A DNA stretch of 43,450 bases from Clostridia bacterium (GTDB taxonomy: Bacteria > Bacillota > Clostridia > UMGS1840): positions 1 to 43,450 of the forward strand of contig JAFUIN010000005.1 in NCBI GenBank assembly GCA_017468465.1, given 5' to 3'. Both the position numbers and the translations under genes were made by a program. The notes under the pieces were generated by a model. The model was not told the DNA's origin, ran no database searches, and saw nothing but the letters and a program-made list of their open reading frames with translations. Below are positions 8,998 through 18,179 of this stretch, one piece after another. Each line of letters begins with the position of its first letter. Positions within the stretch are counted from its first letter, which is position 1.

Positions 8998-9342
8998 TTA
9001 CTTTTTGAAAATAAAGAACACTGCTCCCAACATACAGAGGAAAGCGTAAAAATAGTTCCAGGTGAATTTTTCTTTTAAGTACAGCACTGAAAAAACAGAA
9101 AACACCGTTAACGTGATGACTTCCTGAATGATTTTCAGTTGTGCTGTGGTAAAGTAGCCCGACCCCATACGGTTTGCCGGAACCTGAAAAATATATTCAA
9201 ACAAGGCAATTCCCCAGCTTGACAAAATCACAATCCAAAGAGCTGTGCTTTTGAATTTTAAGTGTCCATACCAGGCGAATGTCATAAAAATGTTGGACAC
9301 CAAAAGCATCAGAACAGGAATGGCAGGTCTTAAAAATTGCAT
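8998..9342 (-). CDS. DUF486 (DMT-like) small membrane protein
   Basis: The 114-residue protein has four hydrophobic segments (about 8-25, 32-52, 68-88 and 94-112). FMTFAWYGHLKF, GIALFEYIFQVPANRMG and LKIIQEVITLTVFSVFSVLYLKEK are characteristic of DUF486, which resembles half of a drug/metabolite transporter and may work as a dimer. Its substrate is unknown. An AAGGAGG site overlaps the stop of hslO just upstream, so translation is probably coupled to it. Confidence 0.9.
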   Translation of the reverse strand: MQFLRPAIPVLMLLVSNIFMTFAWYGHLKFKSTALWIVILSSWGIALFEYIFQVPANRMGSGYFTTAQLKIIQEVITLTVFSVFSVLYLKEKFTWNYFYAFLCMLGAVFFIFKK

Positions 9343-9355
9343 CGTATTTTCCTCC

Positions 9356-10240
9356 TTATCTGGTTACTATGCGAAGAAGCATTTCCAAATCTTCTTTGGA
9401 AAAATGATATTTCTTATTGCAATAATGGCAACAAACTTCGGTGGTTTCGTCTTCCTCTATCATCTTTTCCACTTCTTTTTTCCCCAAGCTGATGAGTGCT
9501 GTTTCCACACGGTAACGGCTGCAATCGCAACGGTACAAAGGCTCTTTTTTAGAAAGAATCTGATAATCAAAGCCTACAAGCAGCATTGATAAAATTTCTG
9601 CCGCATTTTTCCCGTCTGCAATGAGGGAAGAAATGGATGCAGGAAGATTTTTTACATTTTCTTCGATTTTATCAATCACATGGTCCGGTGCACCGGGCAA
9701 AAGCTGAATCATAAATCCCCCCGCCGACAAAATGGCAAAGTTCTGTGCCACCAGCACTCCAAGGCCCAAAACAGTGGGAATCTGCTCCGACTGCATGTAA
9801 TAATAAGAAATGTCTTCCGCAATTTCGCCCGAAATCAGCTCTACCGTGCCAACATAAGGCTCTTTCATTCCAATGTCACGGACGATAGTTAAGCTTCCCT
9901 TATGTCCCAAGGCACCGCCAACATCCAATTTGCCGTCGGCACGGGGCGCAAGCACCACATTGGGATTGGACACAAAGCCTTTCACTTCGTTTTTGCCGTT
10001 TGCTTCGGCAACCACATTGCCAATGGGTCCTTCGCTTCGGAATTGCACGGAAACACGGTCCGTTTCATTTTTCATATCATTTGCCAGAATCAATGCCGCA
10101 GTCAAGGTTCTGCCCAAGGCAGCTGAAGCAATTTTTCCGGTGCCGTGAAGCCCCTGGGCTTCTCTTACCACCTCGGTGGAGTTCACCACATAGGCTTTTA
10201 CATAGCCGTCTTCGGTAATCGCTCTGATGATTTCATCCAT
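9356..10240 (-). CDS. hslO: Redox-regulated chaperonin Hsp33
   Basis: HslO is a cytosolic holdase that is activated when oxidants release zinc from four cysteines. The 294-residue protein has the Hsp33 substrate-binding body (EGPIGNVVAEANGKNEVKG, the TVLGLGVLVAQN region) and the C-terminal zinc module: CDC at 238-240 and CHYC at 271-274. An AAAGG site lies 11 nt before the ATG. It sits just after walK, an arrangement different from the yycHIJ genes that follow walK in Bacillus. Confidence 0.97.
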   Translation of the reverse strand: MDEIIRAITEDGYVKAYVVNSTEVVREAQGLHGTGKIASAALGRTLTAALILANDMKNETDRVSVQFRSEGPIGNVVAEANGKNEVKGFVSNPNVVLAPRADGKLDVGGALGHKGSLTIVRDIGMKEPYVGTVELISGEIAEDISYYYMQSEQIPTVLGLGVLVAQNFAILSAGGFMIQLLPGAPDHVIDKIEENVKNLPASISSLIADGKNAAEILSMLLVGFDYQILSKKEPLYRCDCSRYRVETALISLGKKEVEKMIEEDETTEVCCHYCNKKYHFSKEDLEMLLRIVTR

Positions 10241-10278
10241 AGTGTTTTTGCCTTTCTTCTTCTGAAACGTGTGATCTT

Positions 10279-12075
10279 CTAAAGAACTTCTTCTGCCTGA
10301 GGCTCGTCCTGCGTAAGAAAGCTCTTTTCCACAGGAAGGGTAATCACCACTTCTGTTCCTTCATTCACTTTAGATGCCAAGGTGATTTCTCCTGCATGGG
10401 CATTTACAATTTCTTTGGCAATCGCCAGACCGAGTCCTGTGCCGCCCTGCTCACGGGACCTTGCTTTATCTACACGGTAAAACCGTTCAAAAATTCGTTC
10501 TACATCTTTTTCCGGAATGCCCATTCCATTATCAGCAATGCGGATAATGGCATTGTCGGACACATAGCTGGAATAAATTTTAATGTCACCGCAATTTGGT
10601 GTATACTTAATTGCATTGGAGACGATATTGATAATCACCTGCTGCATTCTGTCATAATCAATGGGAATTGCGGGAATTTCATTGAGCATCGTATAGGTGA
10701 GACTCTGGTTTTTCTTTTTCGCCTCAAACTGCATTTTCTCTGCAATGTCTCGCAAAATCGGCTCAAGGCTCATGCGGGTGAGATTCAGTTTGACCCCATT
10801 ATCCAGACGGGACAGTATGAGCAGGTCAGACACCAGACGAGTCATACGGTCGGTTTCCCGGTGAATGGTGTCCAGAAATTTCTCTTGCATTGCTCCGTCT
10901 ACTTCGCCGCTTTCCAGCGTTTCGATATATGCTTTTACGGTGGTTAAAGGGGTGCGGAGCTCATGAGACACATTGGCAACAAATTCCCGGCGGGAAAGCT
11001 CCAGTTTTCTGCTTTCCGTCACATTTTGCACATCCACAATGACGCCGCCAACCGAATCGTCGGAATATTTGAAGCTGCCGAAATGAAATTTCAAATAATA
11101 GTTGTTATAATCGGTCTCTTTGATGATTTGCTTATCCTGATTGAGATACAAAAAGTCGCCCAAAGAAATATCGGAAAAAACAGGGGAGAAAAACTCATCA
11201 AACCGAATATTTTCTTCTCGGATAGATAGGTATTTTTTTGCCGAGGGATTGATATGCAAAAGCTCTCCGTTGGTGTCAAAAGCCACAATACCATCGGTGG
11301 AATATTCCATGATTTTTTCCAGCTTGGTATTCTGAGAGGCAACCTCCTGCACAGTTTCCCGAAGGCGCTGTCCCATGGTGCGGAAGGTGTTGGCCAACAC
11401 CCCGATTTCGTCTTTGGAGGGAGATTCTTCGCCAATTTCAAACTCGCCCACTGCAATTTTTTCTGCACGGTCGGTTAAGTTTTTAATTGGCGTGGTAATG
11501 GTTTTGGAAAGCAAGTATCCCAATACCACAGAAATTAGCAACGCTGCCAGAAGCGCCTGCAAAATTACCGACAGCATACTGCCGGAAAACTTGTTCATTT
11601 CCTCTTTGGTTTCATAAATGTATACAATATAAACAGGTCCGTTTTCTCCCATAATGGGGTAAGCATATTCCATATATTTGCCGGTAGAATCGGCAACATT
11701 TCCTACCTGACCGGACAATGCTGTCAAAATATTGTCCGATACTTCAATTTGAGTCAAAAGCTCGTCTGAACCGGCCAAAAGGCCTCCGTCCTGACCGTCT
11801 AAAATAGCATAGTTACGGTACGAATCCACTCCGATTCGTCCCGATGCCGCCTCCAACAGCTCCGATAGCTTCTGAAATGACTCTTTTGATTCTGCTGCTT
11901 CCTCCAACTGGGGAATAAAATCCTCGGTGAACACGGCAGTGCTGATTTGCGACATGAAATCAGAATAATAAAACCGTGTTACATTGGTAACAATGAAGGT
12001 TCCCACCGTCAGCATTACCGATAAAATAACAAGGATAAAAAGCAAAACTAATTTTGTTTGAATACTTTTGAACAT
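10279..12075 (-). CDS. walK: Cell-wall two-component sensor histidine kinase WalK
   Basis: WalK (VicK) senses the state of the cell wall and controls WalR. From the ATG at 12075 it is 598 residues: TM1 (8-30), an extracytoplasmic sensor domain (31-166), TM2 (167-189), HAMP (190-240), PAS (about 255-355), HisKA with phospho-acceptor His371 in VSHELRTP, and a HATPase with DNGMGIPEKDVERIFERFYRVD and GTGLGLAIAKEIV. A TTG twelve bases further upstream is open but less plausible; GGGG lies 7 nt before the ATG. walR ends 27 nt upstream. Full length and all catalytic boxes present. Confidence 0.96.
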   Translation of the reverse strand: MFKSIQTKLVLLFILVILSVMLTVGTFIVTNVTRFYYSDFMSQISTAVFTEDFIPQLEEAAESKESFQKLSELLEAASGRIGVDSYRNYAILDGQDGGLLAGSDELLTQIEVSDNILTALSGQVGNVADSTGKYMEYAYPIMGENGPVYIVYIYETKEEMNKFSGSMLSVILQALLAALLISVVLGYLLSKTITTPIKNLTDRAEKIAVGEFEIGEESPSKDEIGVLANTFRTMGQRLRETVQEVASQNTKLEKIMEYSTDGIVAFDTNGELLHINPSAKKYLSIREENIRFDEFFSPVFSDISLGDFLYLNQDKQIIKETDYNNYYLKFHFGSFKYSDDSVGGVIVDVQNVTESRKLELSRREFVANVSHELRTPLTTVKAYIETLESGEVDGAMQEKFLDTIHRETDRMTRLVSDLLILSRLDNGVKLNLTRMSLEPILRDIAEKMQFEAKKKNQSLTYTMLNEIPAIPIDYDRMQQVIINIVSNAIKYTPNCGDIKIYSSYVSDNAIIRIADNGMGIPEKDVERIFERFYRVDKARSREQGGTGLGLAIAKEIVNAHAGEITLASKVNEGTEVVITLPVEKSFLTQDEPQAEEVL

Positions 12076-12102
12076 ACCATTCCCCAACTTTTCTAAGCTG
12101 TG

Positions 12103-12810
12103 TTACTTACAGTTTTTGTTGAAATAATAGCCAATGCCACGCTTGGTTACCACAAAATCGGGCTCGCCCGGATTGTCTTCTAACTTTTCGCGCAAGCGAC
12201 GGACCGTAACATCCACAGTTCTCAAATCGCCATAATATTCATACTTCCAAACGTTTTCCAAAAGCTTTTCTCTGGAAAAAATCTTATCCGGCTGACTTGC
12301 CAGATACTTTAACAACTCAAACTCACGGACAGTGATATCCACAGGCTTGCCGTCTTTGGTCACTTCAAACCGCTCGGTATCTATGGAAAGTCTGCCATAG
12401 GTAATGGTGTCAGCATGTTCCGAAGTGCTTGCCACCTGTGCTTTTTTGGTACGACGCAAATTTGCTTTGATTCTTGCCAGAAGCTCTCTGACACTGTATG
12501 GCTTGGTAATATAATCGTCTGCCCCAAGCTCCAGCCCCAGCACCTTGTCAACCTCTTCTTCACGAGCAGTTAACAGAATAATGGGAACCTGAGATTTCAT
12601 GCGAATTTCTTTACAAACGGTAAATCCGTCCATTTCGGGCAGCATGACATCCAAAAGAATTAAATCCGGATTTTTTTCCAATGCTAAATCCAGACCGGTC
12701 TGCCCGTCATAAGCTTCGATGGTGTCGAAGCCTTCTTTTTGCAAATTGAATTTCAAAATGTCTACAATCGGTTTTTCGTCATCTACAATCAGAATCAATC
12801 GTTCTGCCAT
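12103..12810 (-). CDS. walR: Cell-wall response regulator WalR
   Basis: WalR (VicR, YycF) is the OmpR-family regulator of peptidoglycan hydrolase genes in low-GC Gram-positives, usually essential. The 235-residue protein has a receiver domain with acidic D10/D11, phospho-acceptor D54 in LILLDVMLPEMDG and K in YITKPYSVREL, then a winged helix ending in RTVDVTVRRLREKLEDNPGEPDFVVTKRGIGYYF. AGAAAGGAG lies before the start. It is placed between mnmG and walK, directly joined to its kinase. Confidence 0.97.
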   Translation of the reverse strand: MAERLILIVDDEKPIVDILKFNLQKEGFDTIEAYDGQTGLDLALEKNPDLILLDVMLPEMDGFTVCKEIRMKSQVPIILLTAREEEVDKVLGLELGADDYITKPYSVRELLARIKANLRRTKKAQVASTSEHADTITYGRLSIDTERFEVTKDGKPVDITVREFELLKYLASQPDKIFSREKLLENVWKYEYYGDLRTVDVTVRRLREKLEDNPGEPDFVVTKRGIGYYFNKNCK

Positions 12811-12832
12811 GATGATGCTCCTTTCTGAAGCG

Positions 12833-14737
12833 TTATGCTTCGGTGGAAGATGCTCCTTGTGCTGTCTGATTCCGGCGACTGTCCAGATAAATCAACAATA
12901 CCGAAATATCTGCAGGAGATACTCCCGAAATACGGGACGCCTGCCCGATGGATGAAGGACGAAGCTTGGAAAGCTTCTGCCGTGCTTCTATGCGAAGGCC
13001 GTAAATATCGTCGTAGTTGATATCCTCCGGCAGTTTTTTCTGCTCCAGCTTTTTGAATTGATTCACTTGAGACATCTGTCGTTTGATATAGCCTGCATAT
13101 TTTATGGTGACGGTTACCTCCTCCTCAATATCTCGAGGAAGGATGTGCACCTTATCAGAAATTTCTTTGAGCATTTCGTAAGAAATTTCCGGTCTGCGTA
13201 GCAAATCGGTAAGGCGGATGCCTGTTTTAATCGGTGTGCTTTCATACTTCTCCAGGGTGGCAATTACATGCTCGGAGGGTGGCACAATCACCGATTCCAA
13301 ATATTTAATTTCTTCTTCTATGATGGCTTGTTTTTCTAAAAAGTCCTGATACCGCTCCTTGGAAATCAGCCCCAATTCATACCCCAGAGGGGTCAGCCGC
13401 TGGTCCGCATTATCTTGCCGCAAAAGCAAACGGTACTCACTGCGGGAGGTCATCATACGATAGGGCTCGTTGGTGCCTTTTGTAACAATATCGTCAATTA
13501 AAACGCCAATGTAGGAATTGTCACGGCTTAGGTGAAACTCCTCACGGTTTTCAATATATCTTGCGGCGTTAATACCGGCAATCAGCCCCTGTGCTGCCGC
13601 TTCCTCATAGCCGGAGGTTCCATTAAACTGCCCTGCTCCGTATAAGCCTTTGATTTTCTTAAACGAAAGTCCTAACGTTAATTCTGTGGGGTCGACACAG
13701 TCATATTCAATGGCGTAGGCAGGACGCATCAACTCCACTTCCTCCAACCCGATGACAGAACGGTACATCTGCACCTGAACCTCATAGGGAAGAGATGATG
13801 ACATCCCCTGCACATACATTTCTTTGGTGTTAAGCCCCATGGGTTCAATAAACAGCTGATGCCGCACCTTATCGGGAAACCGCATGATTTTGTCTTCAAA
13901 AGAAGGACAATATCTGGGTCCGATTCCTTCAATCACGCCGCTGTAAAGGGGCGATAGATGAATGTTATCCAAAACAATTTGTTTTGTTTTTTCGGTGGAA
14001 TAAGTAAGGTAGCACTCCACCTGATTGGCAAGCTCCCGTTTGGTGGTAAAGGAAAAGGGAGTAATGATATCGTCACCCTTTTGAATCTCCATTTTGGAAA
14101 AATCAATGGTATCCCGATGGACTCTGGCAGGCGTTCCTGTTTTGAATCGCATCAAGCGGATGCCGTGGTTTTGCAAGCTTTCGGTCAGTTTATTGGCTGC
14201 AAACATTCCGTCCGGACCACCGGGTTCAAAATAAGTACCCACAATAATTTTTCCCCGTAAGTAAGTTCCGGTGGCAATAATTGCGGCATTTACCCGATAG
14301 TAATTCCCCAAAGCATCCGTAACACCGACTACCTTGCCGTCTTCTGCATCAATGCTTACAATCTCTGCCTGCTTCAAATGAAGATTGGGCTGATTTTCTA
14401 TTCTTTTTTTCATTTCCTCCTGATAGGCACGGCGATCCTCCTGCACACGAAGAGAATATACAGCCGGCCCTTTCCCGCGATTCAGAACACGGGACTGGAG
14501 AAAGGTGTCATCTGCCAGTTTTCCCATTTCGCCGCCTAAGGCATCAATTTCCCGAACCAAGTGCCCCTTTCCTGTTCCCCCGATGCTGGGGTTACAAGGC
14601 ATATTGGCAACTGCGTCCAGATTGATGGAAAACAGCACAGTTTTATGCCCCAGTCTTGCCGAGGCAAATGCCGCTTCACAGCCGGCGTGACCGGCTCCGA
14701 TAACAGCAACTTCAAATTTATCTTCTATAAAAGCCAT
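12833..14737 (-). CDS. mnmG: tRNA uridine 5-carboxymethylaminomethyl modification enzyme MnmG
   Basis: MnmG (GidA) works with MnmE to install the cmnm5 group on U34 of several tRNAs, using FAD and methylene-tetrahydrofolate. The 634-residue protein shows the FAD-binding IGAGHAGCEAAFASARLG at the N-terminus, CNPSIGGTGKGHLVREIDALGGEMG, the TGTPAR segment and the C-terminal SRISGVSPADISVLLIYL. The AAGGAACC ribosome site overlaps the stop of the mreB homologue, so the two genes are coupled. mnmE is not in the window. Confidence 0.98.
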   Translation of the reverse strand: MAFIEDKFEVAVIGAGHAGCEAAFASARLGHKTVLFSINLDAVANMPCNPSIGGTGKGHLVREIDALGGEMGKLADDTFLQSRVLNRGKGPAVYSLRVQEDRRAYQEEMKKRIENQPNLHLKQAEIVSIDAEDGKVVGVTDALGNYYRVNAAIIATGTYLRGKIIVGTYFEPGGPDGMFAANKLTESLQNHGIRLMRFKTGTPARVHRDTIDFSKMEIQKGDDIITPFSFTTKRELANQVECYLTYSTEKTKQIVLDNIHLSPLYSGVIEGIGPRYCPSFEDKIMRFPDKVRHQLFIEPMGLNTKEMYVQGMSSSLPYEVQVQMYRSVIGLEEVELMRPAYAIEYDCVDPTELTLGLSFKKIKGLYGAGQFNGTSGYEEAAAQGLIAGINAARYIENREEFHLSRDNSYIGVLIDDIVTKGTNEPYRMMTSRSEYRLLLRQDNADQRLTPLGYELGLISKERYQDFLEKQAIIEEEIKYLESVIVPPSEHVIATLEKYESTPIKTGIRLTDLLRRPEISYEMLKEISDKVHILPRDIEEEVTVTIKYAGYIKRQMSQVNQFKKLEQKKLPEDINYDDIYGLRIEARQKLSKLRPSSIGQASRISGVSPADISVLLIYLDSRRNQTAQGASSTEA

Positions 14738-14746
14738 AACGGTTCC

Positions 14747-15778
14747 TTATAAGTCATAATATTTTCTGCCGGCAACCGAGTTCGAGTCGTCGGTGAGAAG
14801 GTGCATCTGTTCCAATGCTTTGCCGGTGCCAAGTGCCACACAGGTGGTGGGGTCATCCGCAACGGTAGCCTTAATGCCGGTACGCTCGGTAATCAGCTGC
14901 GGGAATCCTCCCAAAAGTGAGCCACCGCCGGTCATAATAATGCCGCCGGAAGCAATATCACCAACCAGTTCCGGAGGTGTTTTTTCCAAGGTCTGATGCA
15001 CTGCATCCACAATGAGATTTGCGGTGTCAATCAAAGCTTCGTGAATTTCAGTAGAAGTAACAGTGAAAATCTTGGGAAGGCCAGTCAAAAGGTTTCTGCC
15101 CTTAACTTCTGTGGTGCGTTCTTCTTCGGGAAGGTATGCACAACCCACTTCGTATTTAATCTGCTCTGCGGTACGTTCCCCGATTAACACATTGTGTTTT
15201 TTACGGATATATTTGATAATGGCATCGTCAAATTTATCACCGGCAACCTTGATGGATGTGGAAACAACCACGCCGCCTAAAGAAATCACCGCAACATCAG
15301 TGGTTCCACCGCCGATGTCTACAATCATGGTGCCGTTGGGCTGTGAAATATCCACGCCGGTACCGATTGCTGCCGCAATGGGTTCTTCAATGATGAAGGA
15401 CTTTTTCGCCCCTGCCTGAATGGCTGCATCCTTTACCGCACGTTCTTCTACATCGGTAACGCCGGAGGGCACACAAATCATAATATTCGGTTTGAAAATC
15501 TTAGAAATATTCACCTTATTGAGAAAGCTTTTGAGCATCTGTTCGGTAACATCATAATCAGAAATTACCCCATCACGAAGCGGACGCACCGCAACAATAT
15601 TACCGGGGGTTCTTCCAATCATACGCTGTGCTTCATATCCAACAGCAAACAGTCTGCCGGTCAGCTTGTCTACTGCGGCAACTGAAGGCTCTTTCAAAAC
15701 AATTCCTTTCCCTTTAACGTAAATGAGAACTGTTGCTGTTCCCAAATCCACACCCACATCCTGTCCGAAACCAAACAT
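14747..15778 (-). CDS. mreB: Actin-like rod-shape protein, MreB/Mbl family
   Basis: This is a 343-residue MreB-type filament protein that organises peptidoglycan synthesis under the membrane. Visible actin-fold motifs are DLGTATVLIYVKGKGIVL (phosphate 1), IEEPIAAAIGTGVDI, DIGGGTTDVAVISLGGVV (phosphate 2) and IIMTGGGSLLGGF. I chose the ATG at 15776-15778, preceded by AAGGATGG; the longer frame to 15877 would begin near the promoter. There is no mreC or mreD beside it, so it could be one of several paralogues (MreB, Mbl or MreBH). It heads the mnmG-walRK string and has its own consensus promoter. Confidence 0.95.
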   Translation of the reverse strand: MFGFGQDVGVDLGTATVLIYVKGKGIVLKEPSVAAVDKLTGRLFAVGYEAQRMIGRTPGNIVAVRPLRDGVISDYDVTEQMLKSFLNKVNISKIFKPNIMICVPSGVTDVEERAVKDAAIQAGAKKSFIIEEPIAAAIGTGVDISQPNGTMIVDIGGGTTDVAVISLGGVVVSTSIKVAGDKFDDAIIKYIRKKHNVLIGERTAEQIKYEVGCAYLPEEERTTEVKGRNLLTGLPKIFTVTSTEIHEALIDTANLIVDAVHQTLEKTPPELVGDIASGGIIMTGGGSLLGGFPQLITERTGIKATVADDPTTCVALGTGKALEQMHLLTDDSNSVAGRKYYDL

Positions 15779-15891
15779 TGGGCACCATCCTTTCATTTCT
15801 CTGTATGTTATCCTATCGTAATCAGCATTTTGCGCCGGGTAATCATTGCAACTTGACGGAGCAATAGCCACTACCACTCCATATTATACTA

Positions 15892-15920
15892 ATTATAGTA
15901 CAAATTCAAAAATTTGTCAA
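15892..15920 (-). promoter_or_regulatory. Consensus sigma-A promoter of the mreB-mnmG-walRK string
   Basis: TTGACA (15915-15920) and TATAAT (15892-15897) on the minus strand are spaced by exactly 17 nt: a perfect consensus about 115 nt before the mreB start. Confidence 0.9.
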
Positions 15921-15943
15921 CTATATAATACAATTATATCCCC

Positions 15944-15982
15944 AAAAAAACTGCCGCAGAATCTCTTCTGCGGCAGTTTTTT
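15944..15982 (-). terminator. Terminator after the SLH-domain gene
   Basis: CTGCCGCAGAA (15951-15961) and TTCTGCGGCAG (15966-15976) form a perfect 11-bp stem with a 4-nt loop. Minus-strand reading gives a run of seven T after it; plus-strand reading gives six T, so it is symmetric. Confidence 0.93.
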
Positions 15983-15988
15983 GAAAAA

Positions 15989-18043
15989 TTATCCTTGGGT
16001 TTTCAAAAAATGATATAAAATGCTTGCTGCTTCTGCACGGGTCAGCTCCTTTTCGGGATAGAAGTTTCCATCCGTGTCCCCATGGAAAATGCCGAATCCT
16101 GTCAGAAGAGCAATATCCCCTTTCCACTGCGCTGCTCCGCTGTTGGCATCTCTGAACGGATACTGAAAAATCTCATCCAACTTTGCAACCTTTTGATATC
16201 CCATCCGATATACCAGGTACCCTGCCGCAATCTCCTTGGTCAGGGGTTTGCTGCAATCTGCCAGGGAAGGCTCAATTTCTTCGATGTTTGCAATCAATTC
16301 ATTGACTTGAGCATCCTCCTCGTTTCCAACCATTTTAACAAATGTCAAAAACTCTTTTTTAGTCACCGTATCATCAGGTCGAAATGCTTCTTCCGGGAAA
16401 TAATATCCATTATCCAACAGTGTCAGAATCATATCCTCTGCCCAATGCCCTTGGATATCCGTATATTCCGGAAGTATATTTTCTTTTTGTTCGGTTCCGT
16501 CGTAATTGAGTACCTTTCCGGTAAAGGGGTCAAACATCCGGCTGTCCGCACGTAAAAAAGTATATGCCGGGATGTGTTCCGCTTTCGTAGGCAGATAAGT
16601 AAGCGCAAACTTCATTTTCTGACCCATCGTTTCAAAAATTTCTTCCTCGCTCATACAACCGGAAATATCGGAAAATGTGATGCCGTCGCTGTAGGTTCGC
16701 TCAAAAGCACCAACCTGTTTTGTTTTGGCATCCACCCGCACGCTAAGGCCTTCACCGTTCACAGGGATTCCGTTTTCTGTGCGACGGTAGGTAAGCCAGT
16801 AATAATCCTCTGTTGCATCATCGTTTTTCAACGGAACATAAGAGATTTCTTCTTCGGTATACATCGTTTTTGAGAATACATCAGAAGCCTCTTTTTTTAA
16901 GAAAACCTCTGCAATTTTTTTCGCATCCTCACGGGTAAAGCTGTTGTTTTCGTAAGTATCTACCGGCACGGAAAAACTAATCAGCTGTGCTGATTTTGCA
17001 TCCAGACAAACATAGGCGCTGCCGGCTTCTTCCTTTTTCAATCGGAACTGCCAATAAATCTTGGTTTCGTCGCGGTAATCACGCTGCAGGGAGGCAGTCG
17101 ACAATGAATACTTCTTCAAAGCCGGAACTTTGGAGGTTGCAATTTTCAAAGCCTCTTCTTTTTCATAAACACCCTCCAGATTGGACAGTGCTTCCATCTC
17201 TGCCGGGGTAAACTGCACGCCGGCAGATTCATTTTTCGTTGCTGCATCTTCCATCATATCTCCGCCGCCGTATACTCTGAAAAGGTAAGAATCGGGAAAA
17301 TAAGGCTCTACGACCTGTCCTGTCACCGCATCAACCGACTTTCCGGACGTGTCCTTCAGCCGATATGCCGGAAATACCTTGTATTCTTTTTCTTTGTAGT
17401 CATAATACAACCGGTATTCCAGTTGCACACCAATCTCCTTTATGTACGCCTCTTTTGCTGCTTCTTTGGTAAGGATTTCTCCGATTTCAGCAACATCTTT
17501 GGTTTTTTTTGCGCCCACATAATTGCGCACAGTGCCGTGGTATCTGTCAACCGTTACCGAAACCGTGTTCTGATAAACCGGAACATCCCCAATATATTCC
17601 CCGAATAAAAACCGTTGGGTGCGGGAATTGCGATTTTCCCCATCCGGCGTGATTTCCCGCAGATTGGGGAATAATTCGGGATTCACTTTTTCAAGGAACC
17701 GAAGCGCAATTTCTTTTGCTTCCTGATAGGTATAATCAGCAATAGAATCATCATAAGATTCGCTGTAAATCCAGGAATAGTAGCTTACCAAAAAGCCATC
17801 CTCGGAAAGCGTTGCTTCCATATTTCCCTTTTTGTCGCCGGACCAGTGAAAATACCAATACACCGTTCCGTCTGTATCGGTTTCTGACTGATACGAAAAT
17901 TCGGTATAGTCCTCCGGCACAGTCAGGATGGTTTTTGCTTTGGTCAACGCCGCTTGCATCTGCTCGGATTCCGTTTGTGCCAAAACCGGTGAGCATAAAA
18001 GAAAAAAGCATAACATCAGCGAGAAAGCAGATTTTAATTTCAT
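15989..18043 (-). CDS. Secreted protein with YcdB/PepSY-like repeats and C-terminal SLH domains
   Basis: The 684-residue protein begins with a signal peptide (MKLKSAFSLMLCFFLLCSPVLAQ). Its body holds repeated segments of the kind seen in Bacillus YcdB/YcdC, with PepSY-like modules such as YTYQEAKEIALRFLEKVNPELF and FTREDAKKIAEVFLKKEAS. The C-terminus has SLH domains (DIQGHWAEDMILTLLDNGYY at about 535, then FPFRDANSGAAQWKGDIALL and GDTDGNFYPEKELTRAEAA near the end) that bind pyruvylated secondary wall polymer. It is therefore likely a cell-surface protein. Its precise role is unknown. It has an AAAGGGG ribosome site and its own terminator. Confidence 0.88.
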   Translation of the reverse strand: MKLKSAFSLMLCFFLLCSPVLAQTESEQMQAALTKAKTILTVPEDYTEFSYQSETDTDGTVYWYFHWSGDKKGNMEATLSEDGFLVSYYSWIYSESYDDSIADYTYQEAKEIALRFLEKVNPELFPNLREITPDGENRNSRTQRFLFGEYIGDVPVYQNTVSVTVDRYHGTVRNYVGAKKTKDVAEIGEILTKEAAKEAYIKEIGVQLEYRLYYDYKEKEYKVFPAYRLKDTSGKSVDAVTGQVVEPYFPDSYLFRVYGGGDMMEDAATKNESAGVQFTPAEMEALSNLEGVYEKEEALKIATSKVPALKKYSLSTASLQRDYRDETKIYWQFRLKKEEAGSAYVCLDAKSAQLISFSVPVDTYENNSFTREDAKKIAEVFLKKEASDVFSKTMYTEEEISYVPLKNDDATEDYYWLTYRRTENGIPVNGEGLSVRVDAKTKQVGAFERTYSDGITFSDISGCMSEEEIFETMGQKMKFALTYLPTKAEHIPAYTFLRADSRMFDPFTGKVLNYDGTEQKENILPEYTDIQGHWAEDMILTLLDNGYYFPEEAFRPDDTVTKKEFLTFVKMVGNEEDAQVNELIANIEEIEPSLADCSKPLTKEIAAGYLVYRMGYQKVAKLDEIFQYPFRDANSGAAQWKGDIALLTGFGIFHGDTDGNFYPEKELTRAEAASILYHFLKTQG

Positions 18044-18109
18044 AAAAATTGCCCCTTTCCAAATGGCATATCAAAAAAACTTTTTGTTTTTTTGACGGAT
18101 AAAAAATAA

Positions 18110-18146
18110 AAAAGTTCCGAAATTTTGGAAAACTTCGGAACTTTTT
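18110..18146 (-). terminator. Terminator after fba
   Basis: AAAAAGTTCCGAA and TTCGGAACTTTTT (18134-18146) form a 13-bp stem 34 nt downstream of the fba stop, followed on the minus strand by a T-rich tract. Confidence 0.9.
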
Positions 18147-18179
18147 ACTATATTTTTATTCCAAAAAGAAACAAATCGC

